From Acanthosoma haemorrhoidale (Eukaryota > Arthropoda > Insecta > Hemiptera > Acanthosomatidae), in contig OV884009.1 in NCBI GenBank assembly GCA_930367205.1, positions 122,768,639 to 122,832,638 of the forward strand: a DNA stretch of 64,000 nt, written 5' to 3'. Each line of letters begins with the position of its first letter. Position 1 is the first letter of the stretch. The notes beneath the pieces were generated by a model. That model did not search any database. It was not told the origin of the DNA and worked only from the letters and a program-made list of their open reading frames with translations. Shown piece after piece: positions 35,290 through 44,702 of the stretch. A program made the translations under genes and the position numbers.

Positions 35290-35811
35290 TTATAACTGCC
35301 TCCGCCCACAGTTTTTCTGGGAGGCCCGATGCATGCAGCATAGTTCTTGCTGACTCCACAAGGGTTCAGATTTGCTCTCTGCCGAACCATTTTGTTCCGG
35401 TGTATAGGGCATAGAGGTGCGATGGTACATGCCATGGTCCCTAGTTATTATTTGTACATCCCTATTTATGAATTCTTTTCCATTATCGGTTAATAATTCC
35501 TTGACAGTATGTCCAATAGTTTTCACCTCCGCCAAGGATTGCTGTAATTTATCCTTCACTTCAGATTTCTCTTTTAGAAAATAGACCGTCCAGTACTTAG
35601 AAAATTCATCCTTTAAGACTAAAAAGTATCTACTTCCACCCGCTGACATAGTGGGCATAGGTCCACAGACGTCAGCATTTATTCTATCCCCCGGACTGGA
35701 GACTTGTTCCTTTCTCTTGCCCGCTGGAAAGGATTCGAAAGTAGCAAACCAATCCTTCCTCATGGACATATGGTGAGTAGCACCGGAATCAGTGATCCAT
35801 GCAGCGTTCAA
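35290..35811 (-). pseudogene. Copia protease start fused to integrase core
   Basis: The minus-strand ORF begins with the protease active site WITDSGATHHMS and, about 20 residues later, jumps to integrase (RINADVCGPMPTMSAGGSRY, VKELLTDNGKEFINRDVQ, MPYTPEQNGSAES). The integrase zinc finger and most of protease are missing. The three integrase catalytic positions (D, D, E) are still recognisable. An interruption follows the final Glu, where the text turns into low-similarity residues, probably a frameshift. Confidence 0.86.
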
Positions 35812-35893
35812 GTCACCCTCAGCTATACTACAGACAAAAGCACAACCACTCGTACCTTTACCCTTTCCAGGTACCGAATGTACACAGCCATTT

Positions 35894-36724
35894 TTATGGG
35901 CAATCCTTTTTAAAATGACCTTGCTGGTGACAACGATAGCATTTCAGTGTTACATTACTGTCCTTAGGTGGAATTTTGTCTTTATTATAATGTTGACTTT
36001 TATAATTGTGAAAAGAGGACTTACCCGCATTACTATGCTTCACATAAAAGGCAGCTGACGTACCACTAGTACCTTCCGACCTCTCATTCATTCTCATTTC
36101 CACAACACAGAGCCTTTCTCTCAGTAGATCTAAGTTCCTCTGCTCCTTGGGGACAGATTCCCAAGCATTTATAAACTCATGGTATTCTGAAGGCATAGTA
36201 TTTAGAACCCTATTTAAGAACAGAGAGTCCGGCAATTTAACTTTGTCTTCTTTCCAGGTTTCATCGCATAACTCCTGCCATAATTTTTCTACCTTTGCAA
36301 TATGCTTGGCTATACAGTCACCAGATTCATTCTCCTTAATACCAAAAAATTGATTAAATAGTCTGTCTTGCCTTTGCTCTGTCCTTTGCTCATAAACACT
36401 ATGAAGTTTTTTCCACATAGATTTGGCGTTTGTGCACATATTAACAAGTTGTCTTACCTGACTTGATAATGAAGAAACTATTATATTTTGCGCCATATAC
36501 TCCAATTTGTTTAAAGCCGCAACCTTCTTATTATAGTCCGTTTGATCGTCAGTAGGAATTGGCTTCTCCGGGTATACAAGTTCTCCTTCCACAGCGTCCA
36601 TAACTCCATGAACCTGACGCTGTATTTTAACCTGGAATTTCCAATCTATCCAATTGGACTGTCCCTCCAATTTATCAATAGCAACCCTTGATACCTCCAT
36701 TTCGTCTGAGAAGTCCAATCCCAC
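35894..36724 (-). CDS. Copia Gag
   Basis: An open minus-strand frame of 276 residues: VAIDKLEGQSNWIDWKFQVK near the start (copia gag Gly-x-Asn-Trp pattern), a helical region with AKSMWKKLHSVYEQRTEQRQ and KLPDSLFLNRVLNTMPSEYH, and one CCHC knuckle CYRCHQQGHFKKDC at the end (CX2CX4HX4C). It continues in frame-broken sequence to the protease. Gag should bind the element RNA and build the particle. The ORF is intact although the rest of the element is dead. Confidence 0.9.
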   Translation of the reverse strand: MGLDFSDEMEVSRVAIDKLEGQSNWIDWKFQVKIQRQVHGVMDAVEGELVYPEKPIPTDDQTDYNKKVAALNKLEYMAQNIIVSSLSSQVRQLVNMCTNAKSMWKKLHSVYEQRTEQRQDRLFNQFFGIKENESGDCIAKHIAKVEKLWQELCDETWKEDKVKLPDSLFLNRVLNTMPSEYHEFINAWESVPKEQRNLDLLRERLCVVEMRMNERSEGTSGTSAAFYVKHSNAGKSSFHNYKSQHYNKDKIPPKDSNVTLKCYRCHQQGHFKKDCP

Positions 36725-36783
36725 TAACTTTTAGAACACTTCAACAAACTATCAGAACACTTCAAACGTTCACGTTCCCGTCA

Positions 36784-36797
36784 CTGGGCCCATAACC
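36784..36797 (-). other. Copia-type primer site (initiator tRNA-Met internal region)
   Basis: Minus-strand GGTTATGGGCCCAG begins immediately after the 5' LTR. It is complementary to the anticodon-arm region of initiator tRNA-Met, the primer known for Drosophila copia. This confirms both the LTR end and the clade. Confidence 0.82.
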
Positions 36798-36979
36798 TGA
36801 TAAAGGATCAGGAAGGTGGCCTTGGGAATACTCAATATAATCACAGCTTGAATATAAACTCATATTTAATAATAAACTGTACAAAATACATGTGATCATA
36901 TTGAAAGTAGATAACAACAACAAGGTGAGGTTACAGACAGTGTTGCCACCAAAGACAAGCATAATCGACAGTGTTGACA
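36798..36979 (-). repeat. 5' LTR of the copia element
   Basis: 182 bp with TG..CA ends on the minus strand (TGTCAACACTG .. CTTTATCA), partly repeated at 34,432-34,552. Confidence 0.85.
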
Positions 36980-38361
36980 TGGCATATTTTTATCATTAAC
37001 AAATTTTAATTCAAATTTATTTATTTTAAAAATTCCACATCACTACAGCTTAAGTTTAAAAAAATTGTTAAATCTAAAAACCCCAATAGACTTCCAAATT
37101 ACTCATTGCTAGTCAGTAGCACAACATTCTGTATCAGGGGAATTCAATCTAGTCCCTACCACCCCCCCCCCCTAGTGGGTGTTTTAAGTTTTCATGGTGG
37201 GTGGTAGGGGTTTTATTAGACGCTAAGGCTTTTTCGGTAGTAAAATTTTCTTAACCCCCAATGATTCCGCAGTAACTTAATTTAATGTAACTGCAAAGTA
37301 TTTGTAATTTTTGAGTGGAGGTTCGGTAAAGATATGTAGTTAAATTCATCTTTTTATTTATTCTTTGTGTAAGTTAATAATACACAGAAAATTTAATGTG
37401 ATGTTTAATTTCTTTATCTTTATTGATAAAGTGCCAACTTGTGCAGCTCTGCTTAAATTGAAAAAAAAAAAAATGAAATATAAAACTATAAATTCAATTT
37501 AAATTACTACTACCAAGTTATTAATGAAATTCTTGAGGCTGACGCTATGGAACTAAATATTTCATATCTGGTTCAATTTTTATAAAGAACAAATGAAGGT
37601 CTCCTCTTTCGAAAAATATTCAGACAGCTTCTCTGTTTGGTGATAATATGGTTAACAGGACTAAAGCATTATTCTACAAGATCTGAGGTAAATGAAAAGT
37701 ATAAATAATAAGGTAAAGTAATAATAAGGCTATTTATAGCCTTAGGTTTTCATGTCCACTAATATCAATATTATATTTACTCTTTTCAACATATCTAGGT
37801 TCTGACATTTCTTCTTGGTGAGTTCAATATTTGCAATAAAGGATTTTTTATACCGTCATACACCTGCAAGTTCAAAATATCTTCAAATTATTTTTTCACC
37901 TTCAATTTAAGTTCGTTAAAGTGGCTACTGAATGATCTCCTCTGGAGCTACAAATATATAAATATAAATATAATGCTATAATGAGAAAAACATGTACCCT
38001 TTGACAACCATCAAATTCTATTTGTAAAATTGACCTAAAAAATCCACATTAATGTCCTGGCATAGCAATCGAATCATTCTATGATGTTTGGCATTAGATT
38101 TGATCTTATTTATAGCTCTAATTATTATACTTCATGATGAATAGAGTTTTTGAGGATACTTTTAAGCTAATTTAGAACACCAACTGCCATTTCTTTAATT
38201 CATCACTTTATTGTACTATCAATTCAGATACATCCTGATGCATTATTGTTAAGATAAATTCAAGGCTTTTCAGGGACATGATAACATAATATAGATTATT
38301 GTCCTTTAACAAATACATCTTATTTAGACCAGAAGTTGGATATACACATATATATTTTATA
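36980..38361. other. Intron sequence between the copia and gypsy no. 2 elements
   Basis: AT-rich. It contains a C-run and an imperfect short inverted repeat at 37,154-37,211, and an A-run near 37,460. No element recognised. Confidence 0.6.
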
Positions 38362-38365
38362 TATA

Positions 38366-38545
38366 AGTTAATGTTTATTGAAATACAAGCTAAGAAAGGT
38401 TGGTAATAAGAACACGTAGAACGTTATAACAAGACTGCTTTATTTAGACCAAGATACCTCTATCTATAGGTATTACCTGTAAACATATACAGATAACATA
38501 TGTTTGGGGATTAAGGCTGGGCACTAGCGGCGCCTGGACTTAACT
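38366..38545 (-). repeat. 3' LTR of gypsy no. 2
   Basis: 180 bp, identical by eye to 43,513-43,692. The preceding minus-strand GGTGGGGGGG (plus 38,546-38,556) is the polypurine tract. Confidence 0.96.
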
Positions 38546-38851
38546 CCCCCCCACCAGTTTACGAACACCCATTCGCAAACTTTAAAGTCCAACACTCGGA
38601 CGCCTTAGTCCATTCAAATAATGCTCCGCTAATGTTACAAAGGAGCAAAGGCCAGCCCCGCCCGTACACAGCCTGTAATCCCTCACATTAAGCTCTAAAC
38701 CTATAAAACGTAAAAACCAACTGTCACTTGTAAAAAAAAACATAAAAGAAAACTTTGACTTTGAAAAAAAAACAATACTTCTGTGGGAAAAATCACATAA
38801 CTATACTTATTTACAATGTTCCTCGCGTGTATGCTGCGAGGACACTCCAGC

Positions 38852-41800
38852 TCATTCCTGATCTACAACCTCCCCCCCTGGTGGAAGCTTTAACTGTTCT
38901 ATGTGGACATTTCGCCGCTTCTTAGGGGGTCGTATACTCTCAATTGTCACGACGTTGTGTTCCCTAATCACGACCACTTTAAATGGGCCCTCATATCGCA
39001 CCAGCTCTTTGCTCCTATTTGACCCTAGTTTTTTATAGACGATAGTCCCGATTTTAAGTTCCCCCATTCGATCCCGGACTTTGAGGTTTTCCCGTTCCAC
39101 TCGTCTCGCTTTGTCCCTTGTTAGCCTTTCTCGGACTTTGTCACATATTTTCCTCAAACCGACAGTATTACTCGCCATTTTCTCCGCCATTCCCTCGTCT
39201 GCTACCGTCTCTGCCCCATTTCTCCGTCTTTCGCGCAGCCCAAAGAGGATCTCGAACGGGGAGAACCCCGTCGCGGTGTGGATCGAATGATTGTAAGCGG
39301 CCACCGCCTTCGGCATTGCCTCATTCGCCGGCAGACCCTTTTCCGCGTGATATACCCGCAGGTGGTCACTCAGGGTGCTGTGCAATCTTTCTATCCCTCC
39401 TCTACTCTTAGGGTGCCCTGGGGTATTAAGATGCCAAGAGACATCGAGAGTCTTCATTTCTTTTCGGATGTTGGCATTGTCAAATTCTCTGCCCCCATCC
39501 GACGAGATCCGGTTTGGTACTCCGTAAAACTGGAACCAGGTATTTAATGCCAGCATTACCGCGTCTGATGACCGATCTTGCACCGGGTGCGCCATGGCCA
39601 CTTTGCTAAAGCTGTCGATTGTGGTAACCCACTTATACCCCCTCCAAGTGAAGGTATCCACTTGTAAGTCACTCAACGGTGTCTCGGCGGTGGGCGATTC
39701 TTCTTGTCGCCCCCGTGGCGGATGTCTGTCATACTTCGTAGTGAGACAAACTGCACCTGCCCCTATCATTTCTTGTATGCTCTTTTTCATTCCCCACCAA
39801 AAGTACCTCCGCCGCAACGCTTGCAACGTTTCCTGAACTCCACGGTGGTTCGTTTTTCCTTGGTGATAGGCCAGCGTCACTTCCAGCTGCTGTTCTCTGT
39901 CTTTGAGTGTCTCCACCATCGACGTGCACCGAATAAATATCCTATCCACTCCAAGTTGTTCCGTTCGCCAGAGTCTACGAATTTTCTCCCAAATAGTGGC
40001 ATTCCCTACAAATACATGATGGGTCTTTCCGGGTTCCGAGGCATCTTTCAATGCACGGCAAATTTGGTCGTTCCTAACCCCTGGTGGCGACCAAATCGTC
40101 GCGATTTTACTTCTCCCATAACTGTCATATGCGATCTGCAGCCGCCCTGAGGTCTTGGATTTCCAAATGATCTGCCGTCTTTTGTCGTTCACGATCCCTT
40201 CTGTTACTTCCATTTCAACAGGTCTTTCGGCGGCGGAACCTTCCTCTTCAAGGGTTTCCTCACCTTCGCTATCTCCTCGCGTACCGAGGCTTCCATCCTC
40301 CCCGGGTGTCCATTCCCGGAGAAACTGTTGGTTTTCCCCGGATGGTTCCCCTTCTTCCAATGCATTTACAGTAATGGCTCTGGACAGCCAGTCTGCCACT
40401 ACGTTCTCTTTCCCGGGTTTATATATGATCTCCATATTGTAATGGGACAAAAACTCTTTCCACCTCGTGACCCGCGCCGAGGACTCCTTTAACTTTCCTA
40501 CCCATTGTAGGGGTCTGTGGTCGGTGTGAACACGGAATTTTCTGCCGAAGACATATGGGCGGAAATGGTCTATAGCCCAGACGATACCTAGGAGCTCTCT
40601 CTCTAGAGCACTATACCGCGCTTCCGTTTCTGTGAGCCGTCGACTAGCGTACGCCACCGGGCGCTCCCCACCGTCTCTCTCCTGCGACAACACTGCCCCC
40701 AGTGCGTATTCGCTGGCATCAGTGGTGATTGTGAAGGGATGTTGGAAATCGGGAAATGCTAATATTGGTTCCTCTTGTAAGCTAGACATACATTTCCGGA
40801 TGTTCTGCTCCATGATTGGGGTAATTACCACCCTCGCTCCCTTTCGCAGTAAATTATTAATAGGCACCAGGTATGCCGCCATGTCCGGCACAAATCTTCT
40901 GTAATAATTAAGCGTCCCCAGAAGTCGACGGATCCCCTTTACATCTGTGGGCACCACCATCCTTCTAATCGCCTCGACCTTCGTAGAGTCTGGCTTAACC
41001 CCCTCCTGTGAGATGGTGTGGCCCAAAAAATTGATTTTTTTCTTCCCCAACAGAGACTTCTCCATGGACAATTTTAAACCGAATTCGCGGACTCTTTGAA
41101 ATACACTTCTTAGGTGCTCAACGTGCTCTGCCTCCGTTCTGCTGAAAACTAACAGATCGTCCATGTAGACCTGGCATACCGCTTCGTCTATTCCCCTCAA
41201 AAATTCATCCATTAGGCGTTGAAAGGTAATCGGGGCGTTTTTCAGTCCAAATGGCATCCTGGTAAATTGATAATGCCCCCTCTCAAATGTAAAGGCCGTT
41301 TTGTCTTGGTCGTTCGCACTCATCTTGATCTGGTGATAGCCTGCCTTTAGATCTAGGGTACTAAATATTGTCGCCCCGTTCAATCTGTCTAATATGTCCT
41401 CAAATCGGGGAATAGGATACTTCTCGTCCGTCGTGTTCTCGTTTAACTTCCGATAATCGATAACTACCCTGTATTTCTCCGTCTCGTCCCCAGGTCTATT
41501 TTTCTTCCTCACTGCCCATAGAGGACTGTTATATGGCGAAGTGCTATCAATTATAATCCCTTGCCGTTTGAGACTCTCTAGCTCCTCTCTAATATGCCTA
41601 CGTAGTGCCTGCGGATATCGTCTCTCTTTCACGTATGTGACGCGTTCTTTCTTTAACTGGATCTCGTGGACCGTCTTCCCAGTCGCTCCTAGCGTGTCTC
41701 CCTCTACGTAAAAAATATCCTCAAACTCCCTCTGTAGGCCTTCCCTCCAGCCCTCTATTTTATTAACCGCCCCTATCCGCGCTCTTCCGTCCCATATAGT

Positions 41801-42232
41801 CCCTTGACATTTATATTCCACTTTCCCCAACTTAATGTTCCATTTTTCCCCGATATTCTCCACACGCGCGCCTACCTTCCCCAACATGTCGCACCCAACT
41901 ATCACCTGGTACTCCCGCGGCATGTTTCCTACGATATGTATCTTTAGATCTCCCCCTTTCTTCGCCCACCTATTTAGCCCTATGACTAACTCTCCCACTA
42001 CCTCGCAAGGGCCTCCCAGGGTGATTAAACTACAATTACATACCTGAATCTGGAGTGCCCTCTCTCCGCCATACAGCCTCTCCAGCGCTCCGCGGGACAT
42101 AATGGTGTTGGTGCTTCCCGTGTCCACCAGACACATCTCTCCTCCTTTGACCCTAATTATTGGCAACGCACACATCCTCTCCCGAATTGCATTACATCTC
42201 AGGATGCGGTCGCCTCTCTGCCAACACGCTCC
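38852..42232 (-). CDS. Pol of gypsy no. 2: protease, RT, RNase H, integrase
   Basis: An uninterrupted frame runs from just after the gag UGA (42,233-42,235) to 38,852. It is in the same frame as gag, so the first ATG at 42,175 need not be the start. Domains: protease (CLVDTGSTNTIMS, VIVGCDMLGK); RT (SPYNSPLWAVRKK, FTRMPFGLKNAPITFQRLMD, catalytic VYMDDLLVFS); RNase H (TTDASEYALGAVLS, YSALERELLGIVWA, VHTDHRPLQWV); integrase (AYHQGKTNHRGVQETL.., LQVDTFTW, ISSDGGREFDN, GGIERLHSTL), all catalytic residues present. The integrase zinc finger appears to lack its first Cys (GAVC, expected C-x2-C). It ends with a basic C-terminal region (GPFKVVVIREHNVV, PPKKRRNVHIEQL). Confidence 0.95.
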   Translation of the reverse strand, partial: GACWQRGDRILRCNAIRERMCALPIIRVKGGEMCLVDTGSTNTIMSRGALERLYGGERALQIQVCNCSLITLGGPCEVVGELVIGLNRWAKKGGDLKIHIVGNMPREYQVIVGCDMLGKVGARVENIGEKWNIKLGKVEYKCQGTIWDGRARIGAVNKIEGWREGLQREFEDIFYVEGDTLGATGKTVHEIQLKKERVTYVKERRYPQALRRHIREELESLKRQGIIIDSTSPYNSPLWAVRKKNRPGDETEKYRVVIDYRKLNENTTDEKYPIPRFEDILDRLNGATIFSTLDLKAGYHQIKMSANDQDKTAFTFERGHYQFTRMPFGLKNAPITFQRLMDEFLRGIDEAVCQVYMDDLLVFSRTEAEHVEHLRSVFQRVREFGLKLSMEKSLLGKKKINFLGHTISQEGVKPDSTKVEAIRRMVVPTDVKGIRRLLGTLNYYRRFVPDMAAYLVPINNLLRKGARVVITPIMEQNIRKCMSSLQEEPILAFPDFQHPFTITTDASEYALGAVLSQERDGGERPVAYASRRLTETEARYSALERELLGIVWAIDHFRPYVFGRKFRVHTDHRPLQWVGKLKESSARVTRWKEFLSHYNMEIIYKPGKENVVADWLSRAITVNALEEGEPSGENQQFLREWTPGEDGSLGTRGDSEGEETLEEEGSAAERPVEMEVTEGIVNDKRRQIIWKSKTSGRLQIAYDSYGRSKIATIWSPPGVRNDQICRALKDASEPGKTHHVFVGNATIWEKIRRLWRTEQLGVDRIFIRCTSMVETLKDREQQLEVTLAYHQGKTNHRGVQETLQALRRRYFWWGMKKSIQEMIGAGAVCLTTKYDRHPPRGRQEESPTAETPLSDLQVDTFTWRGYKWVTTIDSFSKVAMAHPVQDRSSDAVMLALNTWFQFYGVPNRISSDGGREFDNANIRKEMKTLDVSWHLNTPGHPKSRGGIERLHSTLSDHLRVYHAEKGLPANEAMPKAVAAYNHSIHTATGFSPFEILFGLRERRRNGAETVADEGMAEKMASNTVGLRKICDKVRERLTRDKARRVERENLKVRDRMGELKIGTIVYKKLGSNRSKELVRYEGPFKVVVIREHNVVTIESIRPPKKRRNVHIEQLKLPPGGEVVDQE

Positions 42233-43141
42233 TCAGGCTTCATCACGTTGCTCCCATCTACGTGACTCGACCTTCTGCCCTGTCTGTCTCCTGTTTCTGC
42301 TGCGCCTCGCTTCTTCTCCTTCAGTTCCCGAAGTCCCTGATGACTCATCTTCTGATGATCCACTCTCCCCATGTGTCATGCTCCGTCTCTCTCTTACTTC
42401 TTGAGTGTTTACCTCCATTGGTTCTGGTCGTTGGTATTCTCTCCTCCGGAAGATATACGGGCAATGCCTCGCGATGTGTCCTTCCTCGCCACACTCAAAA
42501 CATTTAGTTCGAGGACACTGTGCCACTAAATGTCCTGCCTTCCTACATCCGTGGCATTTTCTTTCTTCCCTGGGCGGGGCATACCTCGGTCTCGTTCCTC
42601 TAAATCTTCTTTCTCCTGTCGTTCCCTTGTCTCTGCCAATAACGGACGTTTCTGGTCTCCTCCAGGTTGGTTTCAGGGTCCGGGTTCTTTTGTATGCAAC
42701 TCGGCTCCACTCATTGTCGACGTCTTGCACCCTCACTTCTTCCTCCTTGGCACTAGTGTCGATCATTGATTGTGCACACTCCGAGAACGAGCGCTCATCA
42801 GAGAATCCTTCCTTTCTTCCTGTCTCCTTGGCCAGTTGCACTTTTAGAATTGTGGATAAGAATCCCATTCTACCCTCCACCTCTTCTACGCTAATCGACT
42901 CTCTCATCTTCTCCGTTATCTTATTGAAACGGACTACTAACCCCGCAGCATATTGCCCGTTACTTTGTCTTGGGGTCTTTGTCTCCCTAAACATTTGGAA
43001 TATGTCCTCCTCGGGAGTCCATCGTCCTCCTCCGTACGCCTTCTTCAATCTCATCTTAATTAATTCCCACGGGGTTTCTTCATCTGCCTGAATTTGATTC
43101 AGTATACTTCTCTTGACCCGACATATCAGGGCCGCCTTCAA
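42233..43141 (-). CDS. Gag of gypsy no. 2, main part with two zinc knuckles
   Basis: The 302-residue frame has an alpha-helical capsid-like region (ALICRVKRSILNQIQADEET, YAAGLVVRFNKITEKMRES), then a basic segment and two CCHC knuckles in tandem: CHGCRKAGHLVAQC and CFECGEEGHIARHC. The acidic/serine tail ends at UGA 42,233-42,235, after which the same frame continues into pol. Its true N-terminus lies upstream in another frame (43,419-43,192), so one net frameshift sits at about 43,185-43,195. Gag would form the particle and package RNA. Confidence 0.92.
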   Translation of the reverse strand: MKAALICRVKRSILNQIQADEETPWELIKMRLKKAYGGGRWTPEEDIFQMFRETKTPRQSNGQYAAGLVVRFNKITEKMRESISVEEVEGRMGFLSTILKVQLAKETGRKEGFSDERSFSECAQSMIDTSAKEEEVRVQDVDNEWSRVAYKRTRTLKPTWRRPETSVIGRDKGTTGERRFRGTRPRYAPPREERKCHGCRKAGHLVAQCPRTKCFECGEEGHIARHCPYIFRRREYQRPEPMEVNTQEVRERRSMTHGESGSSEDESSGTSGTEGEEARRSRNRRQTGQKVESRRWEQRDEA

Positions 43142-43191
43142 CGATTCCGCGTCTCTGGGATCTATTAAATTTTCTTCTGCTTTAGCTCCAA

Positions 43192-43419
43192 TTAAAGCTG
43201 TGAGACGGTCTCCTCCTTTTGGAGGTTCAGCTCACCCAGTTCCCCAGTGAATCTCTCCAGCTCCGCAACAGCCTTCCTCAGATCCTGGGTATTCATCGCT
43301 TTTACCCTCATCAGCGCGAGCGCCGTGGCATGAACTTCTGGCATAGTTCCCACTCTTCTAATATCTGCTCCCTCTACGAGATTCAAGACGGGCTGTCTCA
43401 AAACTCCTCCTTCAGTCAT
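43192..43419 (-). CDS. Gag N-terminus of gypsy no. 2 (frameshifted from the rest)
   Basis: The 75-residue frame starts MTEGGVLRQPVLNLVEGADI and includes a leucine/glutamate-rich coiled-coil-like stretch (RKAVAELERFTGELGELNLQ). It stops at TAA right where the other frame continues TALIGAKAEENLIDPRD, matching a continuous helix. An indel of net one base, or a sequence error, is the simplest explanation because the LTRs are identical. Confidence 0.78.
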   Translation of the reverse strand: MTEGGVLRQPVLNLVEGADIRRVGTMPEVHATALALMRVKAMNTQDLRKAVAELERFTGELGELNLQKEETVSQL

Positions 43420-43495
43420 CTTCTCTCTTTCGCGTATAGAAGAAAAAAAACAAAAAAAAATACGCTCGCACTCGATAACTCTCTTTCTCCACGGT

Positions 43496-43513
43496 TCCCG
43501 GGTTTCGGCACCA
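43496..43513 (-). other. Primer-binding site of gypsy no. 2, tRNA-Phe type
   Basis: Minus-strand TGGTGCCGAAACCCGGGA abuts the 5' LTR (sharing its last base). It is complementary to the 3' end of eukaryotic tRNA-Phe (..CCCGGGTTTCGGCA plus CCA), as I recall it. Confidence 0.8.
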
Positions 43514-43692
43514 GTTAATGTTTATTGAAATACAAGCTAAGAAAGGTTGGTAATAAGAACACGTAGAACGTTATAACAAGACTGCTTTATTTAGACCAAG
43601 ATACCTCTATCTATAGGTATTACCTGTAAACATATACAGATAACATATGTTTGGGGATTAAGGCTGGGCACTAGCGGCGCCTGGACTTAACT
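43513..43692 (-). repeat. 5' LTR of gypsy no. 2
   Basis: 180 bp identical by eye to the 3' LTR, followed on the plus strand by the duplicated target TATA. Confidence 0.96.
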
Positions 43693-43696
43693 TATA

Positions 43697-44689
43697 CATA
43701 CAACTATAACATAATAAAATTAATGGAAACTTACACATAAGTGAATATTATTTCTATTAGTAAAAATCAAAACAAATATAAATGAATATATCTTCAAACT
43801 GGATCCCACTATCAGTTCTTAAATAGTCGGAAGGGTGGCCTATGTAGGTGTCCATTGCTTTAAAAAAATAAAATAATAATCCCCTCTCAGTCAAATAAAA
43901 CCCTTCCTTCAATATCACTACCGATGTTCATTGTTAGTTGGGTTCATTTCTTATTGCTTATACAATTTCCTTTGTAGGTTAACCTCATGATGATCCTTCC
44001 AACTTTCCCAACTTCTCTCTTTTACTCTTTCTTTTCTTCTGTCTGCAGAAAATGTCAACATTCTTCATCAAACCAGTCTGTTTGCTATCTTTTTTCTCTT
44101 GCTCATGGTATCTCATCTGCTGCACCCTGTATAGTTGTTTTCCGGTTTTTCCATTCTTACCTCCATTTGCTCTCCTATATTTTTCTATGTGTTTTATGGA
44201 AAATAACTCTTTCAACTTTGGCAACAAGTTTTCCCTTGTTGTAAGACTTTATTATTTTATTCCACTCTTTCTTCTTTATTGGTATTTTTTGTCTGTATTT
44301 AATTTTTGCCAGGAAATTCACAATTAGCACTTTATGTCTTCGAACATCTTAAAAATTGTTAGAAAGGATTTTATAAATATAATTAGAAAATATTTCTCAT
44401 TTTCTGAAAACTTGTGAAGGGTACAAAATCACTACTTGATATCATTTCTTATGTCATAATTTCATTTAAAGAAAAAATGTACAAACTAATGGGTTAATGA
44501 AAATCATGCTAAAAGGCATTGAAGTCTAAAATGAAATTTAAACAGACGTATATATATTTTAAAATCTGGCAAAACCATGAAAGTGACTGTAATTACTAAA
44601 TATGTGCATGATACAAAATGGTAAAGCTCTTCAATGTTATTGACACTTGGAATGGTCCTATTAATAGTTTGACAACTAAGGTCAATGAA
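43697..44689. other. Intron sequence between gypsy no. 2 and Jockey copy 2
   Basis: AT- and pyrimidine-rich. Small ORFs at 43,985-44,330 have no family resemblance and low complexity. Nothing else supported. Confidence 0.5.
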
Positions 44690-44702
44690 TATATAGATCC
44701 AA

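Larger units (their letters stand above)
34432..36979 (-). mobile_element. Decayed Ty1/copia element with large internal deletions
   Basis: It is read on the minus strand: 5' LTR (36,798-36,979), copia-type primer site, gag with a zinc knuckle, start of protease, a fused piece of integrase, a short start of RT, then a truncated 3' LTR (34,432-34,552). The LTR segments differ at roughly 7 of about 118 positions, so it is old. It lies antisense to the host gene. Deletions removed the protease/integrase junction and everything from the start of RT into the 3' LTR. Confidence 0.92.
38366..43692 (-). mobile_element. Ty3/gypsy LTR retrotransposon no. 2, very young (identical LTRs)
   Basis: Two 180-bp LTRs that I read as identical lie at 38,366-38,545 and 43,513-43,692, with AGTTAA..TTAACT ends as in insect gypsy/17.6-type elements. 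They are flanked by TATA duplications (38,362-38,365 and 43,693-43,696). On the minus strand the order is 5' LTR, tRNA-Phe primer site, gag, pol, polypurine tract (38,546-38,556, a G-rich run), 3' LTR. No env. GC content is markedly higher than the surrounding intron. It lies antisense to the host gene. Confidence 0.97.

Noticed and set aside
39081..43518. Several plus-strand ORFs opposite gypsy no. 2
   Set aside because: They are antisense shadows of the GC-rich gag-pol frame, with no family resemblance.
43985..44327. Overlapping small ORFs on both strands
   Set aside because: Low-complexity pyrimidine-rich sequence with no homology recognised.
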